From contig OZ244870.1 of the NCBI GenBank assembly GCA_965221205.1, forward strand, positions 3,038,001 through 3,102,000: 64,000 bases of DNA, given 5' to 3'. The translations under genes were made by a program, and so were the position numbers. The notes under the pieces were generated by a model. That model saw only the letters and a program-made list of their open reading frames with translations. It was not told where the DNA came from and ran no database searches. Source of the DNA: CBDFMG01 sp965221205 [NCBI: bacterium]. Lineage in GTDB: Bacteria > SM23-31. Of the stretch, positions 19,806-29,256 are shown in pieces (within the stretch, counting starts at the first letter, position 1; the number at the start of each line of letters is the position of its first letter).

Positions 19806-20083
19806 ATTCCCTCCGTTAATTCATGGTTAATCCTGCCCATAATGTTTGGGGCATTATTCAAGTTAGTCAATTCATCGATATTTTTATTGTCGTATTTTCC
19901 ATTGGCCTTGTTGCCGTACCGGATGGCAAAATGACCTCGGTGACGGACAGCTGTTATCCGAGAGGGCACTATGCGGAATTCATGCCCCGTATGATGTCCA
20001 GATTGTCACCAGTCCACATAGTAGTGACAACCAAATTGAATTATTAAGGTTATAAACTGCGAGATGGCAATTATATTGAGCAT
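19806..20083. other. Gap without recognisable gene
   Basis: 278 nt. A plus-strand frame from 19823 carries no known motif and changes base composition half way; I see no repeat or hairpin. Confidence 0.4.
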
Positions 20084-20482
20084 CTATCTCTTTTCATCGT
20101 CAAGTGAAGGAACGTAAATTGCCATCGCCCGAGGTTGTCCGATCGAACTCCCAGTTTCCATCCTCCTGTTGGTTAAGATGGACAAGAGTTCGAATAAGCC
20201 TGGATCCGCTATATCTTCAAGAATAATTGCGTTTGCTCCTAATTTTCCTGCCTCTTCCTTAAATTTTTCTATAAAATCGCTTTCGTCTGCAAAATCATTA
20301 CCTTTTCCCGCTAAAAACGCCACTCGCGTGTATTCGGGAATTTCGTCTGATTCAAAATAAACTCGAACTTCACTCTGTATAAAAAGTTTATCTGTGGGGC
20401 TCGGATTTAATAACGTCTTGTCTACTGTAACACAACCAATCAGGATAAGCATAAGAATCAACATTGTACATTTGATCTTCAC
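20084..20482 (-). CDS. Small lipoprotein
   Basis: 132 residues from a GTG at 20480-20482, preferred over the further upstream start because AAGGAG lies seven bases before it and because it yields a proper lipoprotein signal: KIKCTMLILMLILIGC with lipobox LIGC. The mature part has SEVRVYFESDEIPEYTRVAFL and FIEKFKEEAGKLGANAIILE; this AxxLGANA pattern is common in small lipoproteins. Function unknown; anchored to the inner or outer membrane. Confidence 0.75.
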   Translation of the reverse strand: MKIKCTMLILMLILIGCVTVDKTLLNPSPTDKLFIQSEVRVYFESDEIPEYTRVAFLAGKGNDFADESDFIEKFKEEAGKLGANAIILEDIADPGLFELLSILTNRRMETGSSIGQPRAMAIYVPSLDDEKR

Positions 20483-20689
20483 GGTATTCTCCTTTACGAC
20501 AATTGTAAGATTAACCAAAGAAGTTTGTTTTATTCCTCACATTTAGGCTTTCCGCCTCTTCCTTCAGGTCGGTTTTCAGACTCGATGTTGTTTCCGGTAT
20601 TGTATTCAGTATCGTTATGGTGCATGTCCCTTTTGATGGAATGCCATGGGATTCATCTTCATAGAATACTCCTATTCTTCTCAATAATC

Positions 20690-21265
20690 ACTCAGTGGTA
20701 TAATCCTGTCTTCCTCCTTCGACAATCGGCAGCATTTTCATACGTCCCGAAGCAGTATCTGCCAGATCATCATGCCTCCCCTTATCACATGCAATAAACT
20801 CTTCAATAAAACCCTCGTTCCATGGGCCTTTCACAAAGAAAAGGCACCCTGCTGCCACACAAGTTTTCACAGAAATTGATCTGGTCACCTTTATTAGCAG
20901 TTACCCCGCACCCTCATAATACCTATTTCTCCTAGTTTCGGATTCAGCAATAATATCTGCATCCATGCATCCTCGCATCCTCGATGCCAACTAACACATC
21001 GGATTCCTGTATAGCTGTATCCTATTGATTGTATGCCGGGCATCGGACCATTCCCATCTGCCCCGTTTTTCAGCATCAAATATCACATTGCCTTCTTTAT
21101 CTACCGGTAGCTTTTAACCAAACTGTATAGTCTCTGGATTGCCCCGACGTACAGCTAAACCCCAGAACCTAACCAATTTTAAAGTTTCCGGCGGCGTATC
21201 CATTATTTTAAAATAGCACCGTTTGAATTTTAAACCCTCTTTTGGCTTAGAAAATCCTTAATATA
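20690..21265 (-). pseudogene. Phage terminase large subunit (nuclease half), decayed
   Basis: Minus-strand frames give, in order, IMDTPPETLKLVRFWGLAV, LPVDKEGNVIFDAEKRGRWE, the scrambled equivalent of an IEDA strand, then FFVKGPWNEGFIEEFIACDK and GRHDDLADTASG. These are the strands of a large-terminase RNase H-like nuclease domain, whose job is to cut packaged phage DNA; GRHDDLAD holds a metal-binding Asp pair. Stop codons and shifts separate the pieces, and the ATPase half is missing. It marks a former prophage or satellite. Confidence 0.75.
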
Positions 21266-21270
21266 ACGAA

Positions 21271-21671
21271 CTAAAGAGGTAATCCCTCATCATTCTTTTC
21301 GAGAAGATTTTTCTTGCTAAATTTCTTTTCCCTGATCTGCGCTGTTTGTTCTATCTCTTCAAATGTGTCAGCCTCGTTGGACGGCTGTTTCGGTTGTTCC
21401 GCTTCCCACTGCTTATATGCTTTTTGAGCTGCTTCAAGCAATCCTGCAGGCCCCAATTTTGTAGCGTCTTCTCCTTTTTGTTTGGTGAGATACCATACAC
21501 CTTTTTGCTTCATTAAAAAACCAGCTCTTACACAGTCTGTACTAAAAAGCTCAAAATAGACTGCCATCGTATAGCTCCTGTTGTTTCATATTTCACTATT
21601 TCCCAGTCTGTTAACGCAACATCGTGCCCTACTTTTTCCATTAAATCGCGCAGTGGCATCTCACCACATAT
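21271..21671 (-). pseudogene. Truncated mrr-like gene, second copy
   Basis: The segment GEMPLRDLMEKVGHDVALTD, a frameshift near 21565, then RAGFLMKQKGVWYLTKQKGE and AYKQWEAEQPKQPSNEAD are about 80 percent identical to the N-terminal winged-helix domain of the Mrr at 31.2 kb. The catalytic domain is absent, and the frame ends in unrelated residues at 21271. It follows the terminase relic directly. Confidence 0.8.
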
Positions 21672-22021
21672 TGTTGGGACTGAAGCTGGCCTGCTCGATG
21701 ATAGGCGGCGTTGAAGCCAACAGCGGATACTCGCTTCACGTGCGGAACCAGGATTTCCCAAACCACTATACGTTCACGGGCCTGCGTTACTGGACGCTGA
21801 CGTTTACAGTTAAACTCCTGTTCAGAAACTTACATCCTGTGTAAATTATAGCTATCAAGGGGCGCTTAAATCGAAATAAAGAACCGTACTATTTTCACAA
21901 TGAAAGGAGACAGAACACAACAATATTTATTGACGATTAAAGGGGGCCGCTGATGAAGTTGTCAGCGCCGAAAGGTCGTGAATAAAGATTAAATAATGAG
22001 CATCAATAAGAAAGTACTAGC
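21672..22021. other. Gap between mrr relic and parA relic
   Basis: 350 nt. The first 170 nt are open on the plus strand (SLHVRNQDFPNHYTFTGLRY) but I cannot place the product; the rest is AT-rich with no motif. Confidence 0.35.
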
Positions 22022-22650
22022 GTGCGCATAATCGCTATCATCAACGCCAAGGATGGGAGCGGCAAAACCACCTGCTGTGTGAATCTGGCTGCGGGCCTGC
22101 CGTTTCGGGAAGCGGGTCCTGTGTATCGACATGGACAGCCAGAGCCATATGACGGAAGATTTCGGCTATAAATACAACTCGATTGAACGGTCAGTATACG
22201 ATGTCCTGATGGAACAGTCTTCAGTTGCCGATGTGCTACTCAACCGTGCCGATTGGATCCACGTGGTTCCCGCAACTCCCGGACTTATAAAAGCGTGAAC
22301 AGACTTAGTACAGGCAAACGGAAAACTTTTTAAGCTCCGTAACGCACTGACAGCCTTCCATCCAGACTACGACTATGTACTAATTGATTGTTCTCCGGGC
22401 CTCGGTGTTTTAACTGCCAATACCTTGATTACTGCCAGGGAGGCATTCATTTCCTTTACAGGTTGAGTACCGGGCTTTACTGGGACTGAGCGACATCGCT
22501 CGGTTCATTAAGCAGATGCAAAAGAAACAGAACCAGGACTTGGAAATTACGGGCGTTATCCCTTTGTATGTATGACCAAAGACTAAAGCTGTCCGGGCGA
22601 ACGAATAGCTGGATGAGGAAACAGCACTGTAAGAAGGTCTTTAAAATGCA
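22022..22650 (+). pseudogene. ParA/Soj-type partition ATPase, decayed
   Basis: Opens with a GTG and VRIIAIINAKDGSGKTTCCV, the deviant Walker A of ParA. After a shift near 22105 comes LCIDMDSQSHMTEDFGYKYN (Walker A'), then DYDYVLIDCSPGLGVLTANT (Walker B). Another shift leads to YRALLGLSDIARFIKQMQKK and EITGVIPLYV. At least two indels and three stops. ParA moves plasmid or chromosomal DNA; together with the following two genes it points to a former plasmid or integrative element. Confidence 0.85.
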
Positions 22651-22835
22651 GAGAACTGACACAGCAAGCGAATAAAGAAAACCAGACAAGCTCACAAAAA
22701 GGCCTGCCGTCAGAGTGGACGAGATTTGCCTATATAGCCAGGGCAGACCATATTGAGAAGGTGAAAGTGCTGGTCTACTGGGACCAAAAAGATATCAAAG
22801 AGGTTATGGGATCATATCTTAAGGGGAAAAAGTAA
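22650..22835 (+). pseudogene. Small partition-associated protein, remnant
   Basis: The frame SQKGLPSEWTRFAYIARADH to KDIKEVMGSYLKGKK then TAA resembles the short protein often found behind parA in plasmid-like loci (GLPEGWTRxTFIVRxDYLEK type), probably a DNA-binding partner. No start codon remains; the frame merges upstream into the parA wreck. Confidence 0.55.
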
Positions 22836-22868
22836 AACCTATACCGACAAAAAAAGGTTCAAAAAACC

Positions 22869-23061
22869 ATGCCTACAAAAATAGGGGGTATAAAAATCTT
22901 CGCTCTCAAAGAGATTAACGAGCAATTGGGGGTTACCTACTACTACCCTCAGACAATATATTAAGCAAGGCAAGCTCAGGGGACAAAAGTGGTATGTTTC
23001 TGAGAAAAGCCTCAGGGATTTTTTTGAGGGAAACAGCGCTACGGGCAAGGAGCAAACCTAA
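22869..23061 (+). pseudogene. Excisionase-like helix-turn-helix (MerR/HTH_17), frameshifted
   Basis: ATG at 22869: PTKIGGIKIFALKEINEQLG gives the first helices; after one extra base in TACTACTAC near 22935 the frame continues TLRQYIKQGKLRGQKWYVSE, the recognition helix and wing of excisionase-type domains, and stops at 23059. Such proteins recognise attachment or partition sites. One indel from intact. Confidence 0.75.
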
Positions 23062-23203
23062 ATATGCAGAAAATTCCAAGCAAAGCAGGGAGCTGGCTTG
23101 TAGGAATCTAATCAATTGCGGAATCGAAACATTTCCTGGATAAATCTCTACAGATTTTCATAAATATGCAGCAAGATGCTTACATAAAACCGGAAAGGAA
23201 TAC

Positions 23204-23315
23204 ATTTCGCAAATCGTACAGTCTGGCGGGCAGAAAAGACTCTGAAAAACTAAAAGCATCTCTAAATTATTAACAAATACTGTCCAACTTGTTCTGACGA
23301 CGTACACTCTCACTT
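23204..23315 (+). promoter_or_regulatory. Degenerate copy of the repeated promoter element
   Basis: TTCGCAAATCGTACAG at 23205-23220 matches the upstream box of the island promoters at 46-63 kb; the -35 position (23241-23246) now reads TCTGAA, and CTTGTTCTGACGACGTACAC further on matches the leader of copies 6 and 7. It lies just upstream of a decayed membrane-protein gene, so promoter and gene have decayed together. Confidence 0.5.
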
Positions 23316-23345
23316 AGTCAATCAAATAACTAATGAGGAGGCCGC

Positions 23346-23748
23346 ATAAATACAGGACAATTTATCACTGCCTTTGTCGTTATTTGGATTATTAGTTACA
23401 TACTTTCTTTATATTCTCAATGGGATTATTATAAATTGGGAAGGTATTCCGGGTACGAAAACCGAAATGGGTATCGATTCGTGGATAATGGGTATTATTT
23501 GTTCTCCTGCCTTTGCCACTATGTTCTGCTTTCTGTTTGTCAAAGGTCGTGAAGGAAAAGGCATCAATGAAGGCATTCGTTATGGGACTTATATTGGTTT
23601 ACTGATGTATCTTCCACTGTTATTTACACATTACGCGTACTATGTACTATCCTGCAGGTCTTATCTGGAATTTTTCAATCGGCAATTTTGTTAATACTAT
23701 TATTTTAGGTATAGTTGTCGCTCTGATATACAAACCAAAAGCGACATA
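23346..23748 (+). pseudogene. Small multi-pass membrane protein, frameshifted
   Basis: Three frames read in order give one protein: NTGQFITAFVVIWIISY (ATA where ATG is expected, after AGGAGG), then SWIMGIICSPAFATMFCFLF, KGREGKGINEGIRYGTYIGL and LLMYLPLLFTHYAYY, then AGLIWNFSIGNFVNTIILGI and VALIYKPKAT. It has four membrane segments and the layout of a widespread family of small membrane proteins of unknown role. A lost start and two indels make it a pseudogene. Confidence 0.7.
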
Positions 23749-23845
23749 AAGAATATGTAAAGATTCCTCCTGAATGTATTCAGTTCTAACGCTAAATTGA
23801 GTAAAAAACCTGCGAATAAAAAATTCTATGACATCATAATGTCTG

Positions 23846-24784
23846 TTATTCTGCTGGTTTTCCTTTGTCGTTTGTCGCATTGAAGACAGATGTGGCTGAA
23901 GCAATTATGCTTGATATATCGGCTAAATTTGACGGAATGATCATTGTATTATTTTTATCAGCCAGCTTACCGAATTTATCAAGATACTGCTCCGCGATCC
24001 TGAGATTGACAGCATTTAATCCGCCTTTTTCTTCAATAGATGAGGCAATTTCCCGTATTCCCGTAGCTGTAGCCGTGGCTACTCTCTCGATTTCAGCCGC
24101 AGTACCCTCAGCTTCATTTATCCTTTTCATCTTTTCACCTTCTGATTTAGCTATCAATTCCTGCTTATCTCCTTCTGCTCTATTGATTTTCGCCTGTTTG
24201 TCACCCTCTGATTCTGCAATCAGGGCTCTTTTTTCACGCACTGCCCTCATTTGCTTTTCCATAGCGTCTTTTATACTTGCAGGTGGTTCTATATTTTTAA
24301 CCTCGTATCTGGTTACCTTAACTCCCCACGGATCGGATGCTTTATCAACTGCAGTGACTATTTGAGTATTAATTGTTTCCCTTTCTTCAAAAGTTTTATC
24401 AAGCTCCAGTTTGCCTATTATGCTTCTCATGGTGGTCTGGGCAAGTTGAGCAGATGCAAATTGATAATTATTGATGCCATAAGAAGCTTTTCTGGGATCA
24501 ACAACCTGCAGGTAGAGGATACCGTCTACTTCCACGGAAATATTATCCCGTGTTATACATGTCTGAGATGGAACATCGAGTGCCTGCTCCTTTAAGGTAT
24601 GCCTGTAAGCAACTTTGTCGATGAATGGAATGAGAATATGAAATCCAGCTTCAAGCGTAGAATTATACTTGCCAAGACGTTCCACAATAGATGCGGTTTT
24701 TTGTGGAACTATTCTAATAGTTTTAAAAAATGTAATTAATATGAAAAAAATTATAATGATAAGGAAAAAGGTGCCAATATTCAT
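23846..24784 (-). CDS. SPFH/band-7 membrane scaffold (stomatin/QmcA-like)
   Basis: 312 residues. N-terminal membrane anchor (FFLIIIIFFILITFFKTI), then the SPFH domain (RIVPQKTASIVERLGKYNST, DVPSQTCITRDNISVEVDGI, FASAQLAQTTMRSIIGKLEL) and a long coiled coil rich in Glu/Lys repeats (AEGDKQELIAKSEGEKMKRI). Band-7 proteins oligomerise on the membrane and organise proteases or microdomains. It starts three bases after the stop of the NfeD gene; this pair is a conserved operon in which NfeD proteins work with stomatin homologues. Confidence 0.93.
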   Translation of the reverse strand: MNIGTFFLIIIIFFILITFFKTIRIVPQKTASIVERLGKYNSTLEAGFHILIPFIDKVAYRHTLKEQALDVPSQTCITRDNISVEVDGILYLQVVDPRKASYGINNYQFASAQLAQTTMRSIIGKLELDKTFEERETINTQIVTAVDKASDPWGVKVTRYEVKNIEPPASIKDAMEKQMRAVREKRALIAESEGDKQAKINRAEGDKQELIAKSEGEKMKRINEAEGTAAEIERVATATATGIREIASSIEEKGGLNAVNLRIAEQYLDKFGKLADKNNTMIIPSNLADISSIIASATSVFNATNDKGKPAE

Positions 24785-24787
24785 GGT

Positions 24788-25942
24788 TTATCTCCTATTT
24801 AAAGATTTTACTTTAAGTGTGATGGTGTCTTTTCCTATTATTTCAACTGGAGACCCCTCCAGAATGCTTTCATCCGATTCTGCATCCCAAGTGCTACCTC
24901 GAAACTCAACCCTTCCTTTTAAATTAGGAATTATTTGTTCAGATACGATCGCTTTCTCACCTACGAACTCTTCAGGCATTTCATCCTTAATCTGTTTCGA
25001 AGTAATATGACCTACAAATATGCTTTTTATCCATTTTCGAAGAGATACGATGAGTACGAGTGAAGCAATAATGAATATAACCAATTGTATGTTTATTGAA
25101 ATATCAGTTACAAAGGTAACAATTGCGACAATCCACGCTCCGATTCCAAAGAAGAAAGTAATAAAACCTGGATTGGCAAATTCTAAGACAAACAGTACCA
25201 ATCCTATTAATAGCCATATCAACGAAGGCTGCATAAATAGGCTGACACTACTTGTAGGAGTTGATACAACCCGAGCTTCAACTAAGTCAAAAGATTCCAA
25301 TATATCATCGATGCTTTCCAACTCAAAATCAGCTATTTTGTGATTCAATGCTTCTCTGGTAGTTAAAGTTAATACTTTCTCTTTTTCGATCAGTCCAGAA
25401 ATCTCGACTTCTTCATCGACCATTGCTTCAGCAATCTTTGGCAGGCGATTGTTCACTTCAGCGGTTGACTTCATTTCATTTCGCCAGTATGATATTATCT
25501 TCTCGGATGCTTTTTCACCTAAAAAGTTCACAGGCGTGGCAGCACCAATTGTTGCTCCGGGAGACACTACGATTTTCTCAGATGCCAGTGAGATAAGCGC
25601 ACCGGCTGATATTGCTCTTTTATTTATGAAGGCAATAGTTAATATATTGGTATCGAGTATATAATCTCTGATCCGAGTTGCGGCTTCCAGTTCGCCGCCG
25701 AATGTATTGATCTCAAGTATTATTGCATTCGCATTTGCATGCTCTGCATCCCTAATACTGCGACCAACATTTGAAGAAACCCTTGGATTTATTGTTCCGT
25801 TAATTGGAATATGATATACAATTTTATCTTGTGCAAAAAGTGACGCATACATTTCCAAAACGATAACCAAGGCCAAGAAGGCAAAGCAAGTCTTTTTTAT
25901 AAAAATCCTCCTCGTTAATATCAATTCCTTTAAACTATCCAC
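24788..25942 (-). CDS. NfeD-family membrane serine protease (ClpP-like, long form)
   Basis: 384 residues. A signal/anchor segment near residue 20-38 (FAFLALVIVLEMYASLFAQ) is followed by a ClpP-fold domain: NGTINPRVSSNVGRSIRDAE, INTFGGELEAATRIRDYI and AFINKRAISAGALISLASEK, whose SAGA serine is the nucleophile. Next come three to four membrane helices (PSLIWLLIGLVLFVLEFANP onward) and a C-terminal OB-fold (GEKAIVSEQIIPNLKGRVEF). Long NfeD homologues cleave the hydrophobic C-terminus of partner stomatins; the partner gene follows after three bases. Confidence 0.92.
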   Translation of the reverse strand: MDSLKELILTRRIFIKKTCFAFLALVIVLEMYASLFAQDKIVYHIPINGTINPRVSSNVGRSIRDAEHANANAIILEINTFGGELEAATRIRDYILDTNILTIAFINKRAISAGALISLASEKIVVSPGATIGAATPVNFLGEKASEKIISYWRNEMKSTAEVNNRLPKIAEAMVDEEVEISGLIEKEKVLTLTTREALNHKIADFELESIDDILESFDLVEARVVSTPTSSVSLFMQPSLIWLLIGLVLFVLEFANPGFITFFFGIGAWIVAIVTFVTDISINIQLVIFIIASLVLIVSLRKWIKSIFVGHITSKQIKDEMPEEFVGEKAIVSEQIIPNLKGRVEFRGSTWDAESDESILEGSPVEIIGKDTITLKVKSLNRR

Positions 25943-26163
25943 ACCGGTCGCCTTCTATATTCCTTTAATTTATTTAACATTTTTAATTTTATTATACAAG
26001 TGAATAAAGACTATTTAAGTAATATATCCTTCATTTCTGTTCAATCGACTTTCCTCTTAAGAGTTGCAATATTCCGCGAAATGTTAATCCAATACGATAT
26101 AGTAATACCCAACCACTGTTCGCAATACCATTACTCCATCCCGTGGTTCCTATCTGTATTGGA

Positions 26164-26349
26164 TTAAGTATAAAGCCATAAGACAACTAATGAAAACATG
26201 AAACAAATAATTGTCATCCAAACACCTTGAACGCGTTTTTTCGCAAACTTTTCCCTTCTTTGAATCTGACAATAATTACATTCACCCAAGTGATCTTCAA
26301 ATATTGTAATTCTCTCAGGAGAACTTTTAGAGAATGAATAACCAAACAA
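26164..26349 (-). CDS. Possible small membrane protein with HxxxCxxC motif
   Basis: 61 residues. DHLGECNYCQIQRREKFAKK resembles the zinc-binding HxxxCxxC of anti-sigma (zf-HC2) proteins, followed by one membrane helix (TIICFMFSLVVLWLYT). No sigma gene is adjacent. The short length suggests a remnant or a stand-alone regulator. The flanking gaps (25943-26163, 26350-26589) hold nothing I recognise. Confidence 0.35.
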   Translation of the reverse strand: MFGYSFSKSSPERITIFEDHLGECNYCQIQRREKFAKKRVQGVWMTIICFMFSLVVLWLYT

Positions 26350-26589
26350 TATTAAAGTCTTGCCAACATCATTATCCGTACAAGTTAAATTATTTGCAGT
26401 ATTCTTATCTCTATGGCGGTCTTGAAGAGATTTTTGAGAGGTGGCGACTCTTCATTGAACGTTTTTAGAGATATTTCTGTTATTTTGAAATATTTCTGAC
26501 TCATTTCTGTCCCAAAAACAATATGCCAAAGAAAAAGCAAGGATACAAGTTATTATAAATAAATACCTTATTACTCCTTGTCTTTTTTG

Positions 26590-26661
26590 CGTCCCCTAGG
26601 GGAGTCGAACCCCTGTTGCAGGGTCGAAAACCCTGAGTCCTAACCACTAGACGAAGGGGAC
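26590..26661 (-). tRNA. tRNA-Glu (anticodon TTC)
   Basis: On the minus strand: 7-bp acceptor GTCCCCT/AGGGGAC, D-arm, anticodon stem CAGGG/CCCTG with loop TTTTCGA (anticodon TTC), and T-arm AGGGG-TTCGACT-CCCCT. All helices pair. No encoded CCA. Confidence 0.95.
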
Positions 26662-26704
26662 ATGTAAGCTATGTATACAAGGCAGGGCATGATGACTCGT
26701 TGTT

Positions 26705-26780
26705 GGGGTGGAAGACGGGAGTCGAACCCGCGACCCCTGGAACCACAATCAAATGCGCTAACCGGACTGCGCTACACCCC
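26705..26780 (-). tRNA. tRNA-His (anticodon GTG), imperfect helices
   Basis: The minus strand gives a cloverleaf with T-arm GCGGG-TTCGACT-CCCGT, D-arm GCGC/GCGC and anticodon loop TTGTGGT (anticodon GTG, His). The acceptor begins with an extra G as in tRNA-His. One acceptor pair and one anticodon-stem pair are mismatched and the T-stem ends in G-T, so it may be a divergent or decaying copy. It lies 43 nt from tRNA-Glu on the same strand. Confidence 0.75.
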
Positions 26781-27068
26781 GAAGCGATAAGGCACATTTT
26801 AAGAGACTAAGAGACAGAGAATATAAATATTTCTTTCTAAAAAGACAATCAAAAAAGTTGCGAAAAACTACAAGATATTGTGTAAACCAGAACAGAAATA
26901 ATTACTTCATAACGAATATTCGCAGGATAACCTGCAGAATGTCGGCGGTGGATCCAAGTAAAACTGACCGGCAGCTTTCTTATATACAGTTCCTAACCAC
27001 CGTTTAGGCCCATACCTTATTATTTTTCGGGATGGAGTGTGAATCCGTTTCCTTTTCCGTACCGTCCA

Positions 27069-27270
27069 TCAAGCTGTGATTTTCCACTTTTCCAAAAACC
27101 GCGCTTCAAGTGGTGCTTGCCGGTATCCATCCGGTGTCAGAATGGGAATACCTCCGATGACCGGATAATAACGTGAGCATTCAGGACACTCGAGAAGCGC
27201 TTCAATTATCTCTTTGTAATCCGTGGAAAAACAGTGAGCTTCAGAGGTGCTGATTTATCGAGTGGGCATG
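27069..27270 (-). pseudogene. Trm112-like zinc-binding remnant
   Basis: The frame contains LLECPECSRYYPVIGGIPIL and TPDGYR, the CPxC and GIPxLxPD pattern of Trm112/UPF0434 proteins, which activate methyltransferases. The second zinc-ligand pair is missing, and there is no start codon before an upstream stop. Probably the tail of a decayed gene. Confidence 0.5.
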
Positions 27271-27903
27271 CAAGCCGTTTGTATAGGTTATTTCAATTGT
27301 GTCGACTCAGAACATTTTGGACTGATTTGTATCTAATGACAAGAGACAGGTGATGCCGGTTTAAGTCGAGGCTTAAAAAAACCTCTTGTAAAAGCAATAT
27401 TCATATTGTATAATTTAAAAATCCGTGTCCATTATACTCCAGCTAAACACTTAACATCATAAACAAACATCATATTGTAATAGAATCCTATTGATTATCT
27501 TATCAAAGATCACTGCTAGTGAATATCCGGCCATCAACATAAGCACCAATCGACGTCCGGTTTTCTTAAAGAGAAGTATACTATAGGACTATTATAGACG
27601 TTTCTGCCATCAATCTTTTCGTCAATCCTTGCAATGGAATATAATCTATAACTGATTCAGCATCGTTTTTCCAATTGGCACCATGTTGACAAATTGGAAA
27701 ACGTTGCTCAAAAAGACTACAAAAGATAATTATGCATAACAATTAGAGAGTAAATCGGTGACACATTCCATGAGGAAGAACGATACAAATCGTCAACAAA
27801 TCTCTTCAAATCAAATAACAGTGCTGCTGTTGCCGCGTTTTAATTTCATTATTTAAAGGATTGATGGAGAATATTTTAAACAATACAATAAGGAGGATGT
27901 ATC
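27271..27903. other. Long leader region before the 27.9 kb lipoprotein gene
   Basis: 633 nt without a gene. It contains a strong promoter at 27386-27414 and ends with ATTGATGGAGAATATTTTA, similar to the 3' end of the repeated leader elements, then AAGGAGGATGTATC before the ATG. Confidence 0.5.
27386..27414 (+). promoter_or_regulatory. Sigma-70-type promoter
   Basis: TTGTAA (27386-27391), 17-nt spacer, TATAAT (27409-27414). The -35 and spacer start (TTGTAAAAGCAA) match those of the repeated island promoters, but the upstream GGTTCGCAAATCG box is not evident. It would give a leader of about 480 nt to the lipoprotein gene. Confidence 0.5.
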
Positions 27904-28815
27904 ATGTCTACCCGGCAAGTTTGTTTTATGTTTATCTCTTTGGTACTGTTGCTGACCTACTGTAGTTCGGAGAGGGTGGATACAGCCCAATCGGTGGAGA
28001 ACGATTCGGTAGAGAACGATATGGAAAAAACCCATTATGGGGGATGTATATTGCTTGAAAAGAGTAGTGCTGCCCCCGACGATCTTTACATGAATACGGG
28101 TGTTGTTCAAGCAAACGAGTACCCGCCGTTTACGAAAAAAATCTCTGTTTACGGTTATACCCTTGTTGGCAGGAATGATATCACCGATGATTTTATGCAG
28201 AGAGTCGCCCAGACCATCACAGAAACACTGCCACGAGGTGACGCCATCGACGAAATGCTTCAGAAAGAGTTTATCAGGAACATGTACGAATATAACGCTT
28301 TGATCCCTTTCTACAAGGGAACAGACCGGATTACCGATCCTCAAGAACTGGCAGTATGGAACATCACAAGAAGCCAGAACAGTGTATGTGATGTTATTAT
28401 GGAAGCACCTGAACCCGGACAAGTGAATGAGGTCTTTGAACACATTTTGCACTATGCAAACGACGTAGGACTTCACTACACATTTCCCGAAGAATGGGCC
28501 GTTACAACCGATTCGCAGCTCTATCAGTTTATGCGAGAAGCAATAGATAAAGGCTATTACAACATTAGATCGGATATCGATAGCGAAAATGGGGACCGAA
28601 GAGTGCGGGGATTACTGCAGGAATTCGGTTATTGGGTTATCTCAACCGCCTGGAACCTCCAGGAACCCTATGGCCCGGGTATTGAAGAATGGACGATCAG
28701 GAACAGGGCAGATTTGCAGGCAAAAATGCCTGAATTATATGCAATGTACGAACAGACCGTTGGGAAAATCATGGCATCGCCCAGTTTAGCTACACTCGAC
28801 ACATTTAACCCGTAG
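27904..28815 (+). CDS. Lipoprotein of unknown function
   Basis: 303 residues. Signal MSTRQVCFMFISLVLLLTYC with lipobox LTYC; the strong ribosome site AAGGAGG fixes the start. The mature protein is acidic, with DDFMQRVAQTITETLPRGDA, NEVFEHILHYANDVGLHYTF and QEFGYWVISTAWNLQEPYGP. I recognise no catalytic motif. The first 22 residues closely resemble those of the M24-like protein at 61.5 kb (MSTRQVFCAIFSLTFFLSFC), which suggests a shared 5' cassette. It stands alone. Confidence 0.75.
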   Translation: MSTRQVCFMFISLVLLLTYCSSERVDTAQSVENDSVENDMEKTHYGGCILLEKSSAAPDDLYMNTGVVQANEYPPFTKKISVYGYTLVGRNDITDDFMQRVAQTITETLPRGDAIDEMLQKEFIRNMYEYNALIPFYKGTDRITDPQELAVWNITRSQNSVCDVIMEAPEPGQVNEVFEHILHYANDVGLHYTFPEEWAVTTDSQLYQFMREAIDKGYYNIRSDIDSENGDRRVRGLLQEFGYWVISTAWNLQEPYGPGIEEWTIRNRADLQAKMPELYAMYEQTVGKIMASPSLATLDTFNP

Positions 28816-29130
28816 CATTCAATACATCTGATATACTGCAGAGTACATAATTCCTCTCGGGAAGGCACGAACCATACAGAAAGCAAATCCCGATTTTACT
28901 GAAAATGGAGATTCACTTACCTGTATCACTTACGGTATGGGGGTACACTGATCTCTTAATACTTCAAAGAATTTTGAAAGCCTGGTGAGGAATTTCGGAG
29001 TACACGACATTCTTGCAATCCCCATCAATATGGTAATGATGCAGAAGATCGTTACCATCGGCGATTCTATACACGGTCTTTTGCAATATTGAGACTATTA
29101 CCAATAAAATATTACAATGCATACAATGAA

Positions 29131-29160
29131 AAAGACGTGCACGGAAACACACACGTCTTA
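29131..29160 (-). terminator. Intrinsic terminator, minus strand
   Basis: Stem AAGACGTG (29132-29139) with CACGTCTT (29152-29159) around a 12-nt loop; read on the minus strand it is followed by TTTTTC. It would end the minus-strand transcription unit carrying the plug-domain genes at 29.3-30.0 kb. Confidence 0.6.
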
Positions 29161-29256
29161 TATTTAAAAAAATTTAAATACAGAAATCTGCAACTCCGGA
29201 TATCAATTCCGAAGTTATAGTATCATTGCCCAAACAACCGAGTGTTAATGGATATA

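Noticed and set aside
23865-24365. Plus-strand frame inside the SPFH gene
   Set aside because: Antisense shadow of a clearly conserved coding sequence.
26705-26780. tRNA-Pro identity suggested by CGGGGTGTAGCGCAG at the 5' end
   Set aside because: Anticodon loop is TTGTGGT (GTG, His), not TTTGGGA.
27853-28476. 207-codon minus-strand frame opposite the lipoprotein gene
   Set aside because: The plus-strand frame has a strong ribosome site and lipobox; the antisense frame has neither.
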